Shown here: one piece after another, positions 6,604 through 9,699 of the stretch | Numbering within the stretch: the first letter of the stretch is position 1 | Layout: each line of letters opens with the position of its first letter | NCBI RefSeq assembly: GCF_024693525.1 | Contig: NZ_JAILKR010000107.1 | Span: 1-9,699, forward strand | From: Selenomonas sp. | Lineage (GTDB): Bacteria > Bacillota_C > Negativicutes > Selenomonadales > Selenomonadaceae | Length of the DNA stretch: 9,699 bases | Reading direction: 5' to 3' | The notes under the pieces: generated by a model | Database searches by the model: none | Told to the model about the DNA's origin: nothing | What the model saw: only the letters and a program-made list of their open reading frames with translations | Translations under genes and position numbers: made by a program

Positions 6604-6632
6604 ATGGTAGCATTACTGCTGTTTATTGTCAA
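6604..6632 (-). promoter_or_regulatory. Sigma-70 type promoter for the cobalamin import operon
   Basis: On the minus strand a perfect -35 box TTGACA (6627-6632) is followed by a 17-base spacer and TACCAT (6604-6609, 4 of 6 matches to TATAAT). Transcription would start near 6597, about 30 bases before the aptamer. The -35 box contains the TGA stop codon of cbiT. Confidence 0.75.
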
Positions 6633-7222
6633 ATTCTTTCCGATTCCTTTTTCCAACAAGTCACAATGTAAATCGGATTCTCGGCCTTCGCCATATCGTA
6701 AGAGCCAATGGACTTCAAGCGGCTCACCTGCACCTGTATCGCTTCATACTCATAAACGTCAGCATGCTGGCGCATATAATCGATTCCCTGCATCAAGGTC
6801 TGCACCGTAATGCAGTTTAGCACAATGCGCCCCTCCGGTTTGAGCTTTGGCGTCACGGCATCGAGGATTTCTTCGAGCCTGCTGCCACTGCCACCAATCA
6901 ATACCGTATCGACATCGGGAAGCATATCCATGCCAGCAGGAGCCTCAGCTTCCTTAGCTACGACATTAGAAACCATAAAATTGGCAGCATTTGCCCGGAT
7001 CAAGGCGATGCCCTCCGGATTACGCTCCAGTGCGTAAACCGTTCCCTGTGGTGCTAACCGCGCTGCTTCCACCGACAGTGAACCGGTACCGGCCCCGATA
7101 TCGTAAACCACCGCATCTGGTTTGATTCGCGCCTTAGCCAAGCTCAAAATGCGAATCTCCTGTTTCGTCATCGGCACATTCTTACGGATAAACGCCTCAT
7201 CCTCAATTCCCAAATAATTCAT
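6629..7222 (-). CDS. cbiT: CbiT, cobalt-precorrin C15-methyltransferase/decarboxylase
   Basis: A 197-residue SAM-dependent methyltransferase. In the anaerobic cobalamin pathway CbiT methylates C15 of the corrin ring and removes the C12 acetate carboxyl group. The N-terminus GIEDEAFIRKNVPMTKQEIR is the family opening. The SAM-binding motif I is YDIGAGTGSLS (about 40-50), the acidic residue of motif II is in ALERN (Glu66), and IGGSGSRLEEIL follows at mid-length. The gene stands alone: its usual partner CbiE is not next to it, and no other corrin-ring gene is in the window. The ATG at 7222 is chosen because GGAGGG (7229-7234) is 6 bases upstream; a TTG at 7249 in the same frame would place that site inside the gene. 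It follows bioA by 90 bases, so it could be the end of the biotin transcript or have its own promoter. Confidence 0.9.
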   Translation of the reverse strand: MNYLGIEDEAFIRKNVPMTKQEIRILSLAKARIKPDAVVYDIGAGTGSLSVEAARLAPQGTVYALERNPEGIALIRANAANFMVSNVVAKEAEAPAGMDMLPDVDTVLIGGSGSRLEEILDAVTPKLKPEGRIVLNCITVQTLMQGIDYMRQHADVYEYEAIQVQVSRLKSIGSYDMAKAENPIYIVTCWKKESERI

Positions 7223-7263
7223 CCGAAGCCCTCCATTACTTGCCAACAAAATATCCTGTGCTA

Positions 7264-7292
7264 ATCTTAACAGATTCCCCCTTAAACCTCAA
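7264..7292 (-). promoter_or_regulatory. Possible weak promoter upstream of cbiT
   Basis: Minus-strand TTGAGG (7287-7292), a 17-base spacer and TAAGAT (7264-7269) each match the sigma-70 boxes at 4 of 6 positions. No terminator hairpin is visible between bioA and this site, so read-through from bioA is equally possible. Confidence 0.3.
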
Positions 7293-7312
7293 TCCTTGTA
7301 ACAAATATCCCC

Positions 7313-8662
7313 TTATTCCCCCAATACATCCACTATGGCCCGCTGGGCCATTTCGATGGCCAGTGTTAACTCGTCCCGCGTTATATTAAGGGGTGGATTA
7401 AAATAGAGCACATCCCCTAACGGACGCAATACCAAACCGTACTGCAATGCTTGCTTATAAATGGCATACCCTGTACGCGCTGTGGCCGCCAAGGGTTCTT
7501 TGTTGTCCCGGTTCTTGACCAATTCAATGGCGTGAATCAACCCAATATGGCGGATTTCCCCAACATTTTTGTGACCGCCAAAGGCTTTCTCCATCTCCGC
7601 TGTAAGCCACGTTGCATTTTTTCCTGCCGTCTCAAGGATGTGATGCTGCCGGAATATCTTCTGAACGGCTAGCGCCGCTGCGCAGCCCAAAGGATTGCCC
7701 GCATAGGTATGACTATGCATGAAGGCCCTTCCTTCGCTGTAATCGGCATAAAATGCATCATAAATTTCTTCGCTGACACAGGTCACGGACATGGGCAGAT
7801 ACCCGCCCGTGAGGCCCTTGGATATGCACATGATATCCGGACTGATGCCAGCTTGTTCACAGGCAAACATCGTCCCTGTGCGGCCAAAGCCTGTGGCTAT
7901 TTCATCGAGAATCAGCTTCACATCGTACTTATCACAGAGGCGGCGCAGTTTCTTCAAGTAAAGTGGGGGATAAATACGCATGCCAGCACTTCCCTGCAGC
8001 AATGGCTCAGCAATCATGGCCGCCGTTTCCTGCCCATGGGCCAAGAAAGCTTGCTCCGCCTTTTCAAAGCACTCACACTGGCAGCCATCCCGCTCCTTGC
8101 CATAGGGACAACGATAGCAGTCCGGAGCTTCAATGTGGATGTTATCCATCATCATCGGCTGGTATAGCTTTGCATAGAGGTCCAAACTTCCCACGGAAAG
8201 AGCTCCGATAGTTTCCCCATGATAGCCTTCGGTCAGGCACATGAAGCGTTTTTTCTCGGGCTTTCCTCCCTGCTGATAGAATTGAAACGCCATTTTCAGC
8301 GCACATTCTACCGCCGCCGAGCCGTTGTCATTGAAATGAAACTTTTGGATTTTAGGCGGCGTTATCGCCTTTAGCTGCTCCGCCAGTTCGATGGCAGGCC
8401 TATGGCTAAAATTGGCAAAAATAACGTGTTCCAGCTTATCCAGCTGTTCTTTTATTCCTGCATTGATTTCCCGATTGCAATGGCCCAAAAGATTTGCCCA
8501 CCAGGAACTGACGATATCCAAATATTTCTTGCCGTAAATATCATACAGCCATACGCCTTCGCCATGGTCGATGACCATGGGCGGCAGAGTCTCATAATCT
8601 TTCATCTGGGAACAGGGATGCCAAATCAAAGCCAAATCCCGCTCTTCTAATGTCTTCTGCAT
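7313..8662 (-). CDS. bioA: Adenosylmethionine-8-amino-7-oxononanoate aminotransferase (BioA)
   Basis: A 449-residue class III, PLP-dependent aminotransferase that makes 7,8-diaminopelargonic acid, the third step of the late biotin pathway and the substrate of BioD. SSWWANLLGH (about 52-61), NDNGSAAVE (111-119), GYHGET (146-151), ILDEIATGFGRTG (251-263) and ISKGLTGGYLPMS (280-292) are all present. Lys282 is the expected Schiff-base lysine and Asp253 the residue that contacts the PLP nitrogen. Near the C-terminus RPLGDVLYFNPPLNI matches the BioA-specific end. An insert at 182-198 has five cysteines (C-x2-C-x8-C-x-C-x-C) that the E. coli enzyme lacks. The amino donor cannot be read from sequence: S-adenosylmethionine is usual, lysine is known in Bacillus. 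The start follows bioD by 11 bases with GAGGGAG in the gap. Confidence 0.95.
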   Translation of the reverse strand: MQKTLEERDLALIWHPCSQMKDYETLPPMVIDHGEGVWLYDIYGKKYLDIVSSWWANLLGHCNREINAGIKEQLDKLEHVIFANFSHRPAIELAEQLKAITPPKIQKFHFNDNGSAAVECALKMAFQFYQQGGKPEKKRFMCLTEGYHGETIGALSVGSLDLYAKLYQPMMMDNIHIEAPDCYRCPYGKERDGCQCECFEKAEQAFLAHGQETAAMIAEPLLQGSAGMRIYPPLYLKKLRRLCDKYDVKLILDEIATGFGRTGTMFACEQAGISPDIMCISKGLTGGYLPMSVTCVSEEIYDAFYADYSEGRAFMHSHTYAGNPLGCAAALAVQKIFRQHHILETAGKNATWLTAEMEKAFGGHKNVGEIRHIGLIHAIELVKNRDNKEPLAATARTGYAIYKQALQYGLVLRPLGDVLYFNPPLNITRDELTLAIEMAQRAIVDVLGE

Positions 8663-8673
8663 GTTTCTCCCTC

Positions 8674-9360
8674 TTATTCGTATAGTCCTTTCAACACCTC
8701 GACCCGAATGTCGAGGTCTCTATCGCCTTTTTTTACATAGGCCAATACCTTGACCCCCGTCATTTCCTCAATCATCCTAGCATTATCCTCCTGCATGATG
8801 TCCTGAGGAAGATAGTTGTTAAAGACAATCCCCCGTATAGGAATCCCCCTTGCCCGCAGGTGTTCAATCGTGAGCACCGCACTATTGATGGTTCCTAGTC
8901 CCGCATCGGCCACAATCAGCACGCCAAGGTTCAAGTGCTTTACCAAATCATCTAGAACCATATGCTGCGACTCATCCCAGCGAAGGGGACAGATGATACC
9001 GCCGCTGCCCTCCATTGTCAAGTATTCATATTTCTCCTTGGCCCGGCGATAATCGGCTTCCACCCGACCAAAGTTGATGGGTTCCCTATTAATCTTCGCG
9101 GCCAAGTGGGGCGAAACGGCCTCTTCATAAATGTACGAGACGAGATTGGATGCTTCTTCGCCAATACCAGCCACTTTCTTGACATAAAGCGCATCCCCTG
9201 GCTGAAGTTCTCCTCCTTCATCGCGAACGGCTCCTGACAGGGCGGCTTTATAGTAGCCGCCATTTAGCCCCGCATCTCGAAGCTTTTTGACAATCAATGC
9301 CGTTACATAGGTCTTGCCAATATCCGTTCCTGTCCCCGTAATAAATAATGCCTTTCCCAT
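8674..9360 (-). CDS. bioD: ATP-dependent dethiobiotin synthetase (BioD)
   Basis: A 228-residue P-loop enzyme that closes the ureido ring of dethiobiotin from diaminopelargonic acid, CO2 and ATP. The nucleotide-binding loop GTGTDIGKT is at 9-17, the substrate-contacting lysine region YYKAALSG at 36-43 (compare YKPVASG), and the conserved MEGSGGIICPL at about 116-126, where E. coli has VEGAGG-xxxPL. VADAGLGTINSAVLTIEHL follows as in the family. The ATG at 9360 is preferred over the in-frame TTG at 9366. GGGAGG (9368-9373) is 7 bases from the ATG but would touch the TTG. That site lies in the last codons of the upstream transporter gene, and only 2 bases separate its stop from this start, so the genes are likely coupled. 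Confidence 0.95.
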   Translation of the reverse strand: MGKALFITGTGTDIGKTYVTALIVKKLRDAGLNGGYYKAALSGAVRDEGGELQPGDALYVKKVAGIGEEASNLVSYIYEEAVSPHLAAKINREPINFGRVEADYRRAKEKYEYLTMEGSGGIICPLRWDESQHMVLDDLVKHLNLGVLIVADAGLGTINSAVLTIEHLRARGIPIRGIVFNNYLPQDIMQEDNARMIEEMTGVKVLAYVKKGDRDLDIRVEVLKGLYE

Positions 9361-9362
9361 GC

Positions 9363-9699
9363 TCAAACCTCCCTTACAGCTGCTCTGGAATCGCGATCAT
9401 CCTGCCCATCCATCAGCCAAAGACCAGCATGATAGCAGCGGAGGGCCAGACCAGCCGAAGCCATACAGAGGAGAAAGTCTGGTCCGGCCTGCAGTATCCC
9501 GCAGTAAAAAATTGCGGCCCACAAGGCAATGGGAGCATCGATAACGTAATTGGAAAACAAATAAAACCAGCTGATTCCCAGCAAATAGACAATGACCATT
9601 CCGCCAAAGTTCACGGCCAGCAGTGCGCGAAAAGAGATCCTGCTGATTTTCCGCGAAACTTTCCCGCAAAACCAAGCCTGCAAAGCAAAGCCCAGCAAA
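9363..9699 (-). CDS. bioY: BioY-like biotin transporter S component, C-terminal part (runs off window)
   Basis: The last 111 or so residues of a hydrophobic membrane protein; the N-terminus is beyond the right edge. The pattern LLGFALQAWFCGKV, then GGMVIVYLLGISWFYL, then about 29 residues to a conserved Asp in GPDFLLC, followed by a hydrophobic helix and a short polar tail, fits the second half of BioY, the biotin-binding subunit of ECF importers. Direct coupling to bioD and bioA supports biotin. The residue three after the conserved Asp is Leu, where the BioY proteins I recall have Lys, so this is a diverged member and the call is less secure than for its neighbours. The tail (MDGQDDRDSRAAVREV) is highly charged. 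Confidence 0.7.
   Translation of the reverse strand, partial: LLGFALQAWFCGKVSRKISRISFRALLAVNFGGMVIVYLLGISWFYLFSNYVIDAPIALWAAIFYCGILQAGPDFLLCMASAGLALRCYHAGLWLMDGQDDRDSRAAVREV

Noticed and set aside
7223..7249. A TTG start for cbiT at 7249
   Set aside because: It would place the GGAGGG site inside the coding region, and the ATG at 7222 gives the usual CbiT N-terminus.
7287..7304. TTGTTACAA near 7296-7304 as a BirA (biotin repressor) operator
   Set aside because: Only one palindromic half-like element is present, without a second half at the expected spacing. It also lies at the end of the biotin genes rather than in front of them.
1..9699. Mobile elements, CRISPR arrays, tRNA or rRNA genes
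   Set aside because: No transposase motifs, regularly spaced repeats, terminal inverted repeats or RNA gene signatures were seen; coding genes and one leader fill the window.

Overview
The window is a vitamin-handling region in which every supported gene lies on the minus strand, so it reads right to left. The genes point to a diderm (Gram-negative) Firmicute, probably class Negativicutes (a Selenomonas/Mitsuokella-like genome). It has an outer-membrane TonB-dependent receptor with ExbB, ExbD and TonB, but its ribosome binding sites are strong and Firmicute-like (AGGGAGG) and it has a Firmicute-style BioY-BioD-BioA block. The taxonomic call is inference from gene content.

Region 1 (9699-7313) is a biotin block: the C-terminal part of a BioY-like biotin transporter, then bioD and bioA, with 2 and 11 bases between them. 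BioA and BioD are the two steps before biotin synthase. A stand-alone cbiT (7222-6629), encoding a cobalamin-precursor methyltransferase/decarboxylase, follows 90 bases after bioA.

Region 2 (6632-6252) is a regulatory leader: a promoter (TTGACA, 17-base spacer, TACCAT) whose -35 box overlaps the cbiT stop codon, a cobalamin riboswitch aptamer, and two terminator-like hairpins in tandem. The first hairpin carries a copy of the P1 5' strand, so the P1 3' strand can pair with either. This suggests a readable termination/antitermination switch.

Region 3 (6251-1) is a compact operon downstream of the riboswitch: a BtuF-like lipoprotein, a BtuB-like receptor, a BtuD-like ATPase, a BtuC-like permease, then exbB, exbD and the start of tonB, which runs off the left edge. 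Together these make a whole cobalamin import route: outer-membrane receptor, its energising Ton motor, binding protein and inner-membrane ABC importer. All would be under one B12-sensing leader. The receptor gene is broken by a one-base frameshift near 4627, which splits plug from barrel; adding one G restores a 623-residue protein. No mobile element, CRISPR array, tRNA or rRNA was seen. The most notable items are the frameshift, the switch architecture of the leader, and the placing of a dedicated Ton motor under riboswitch control.
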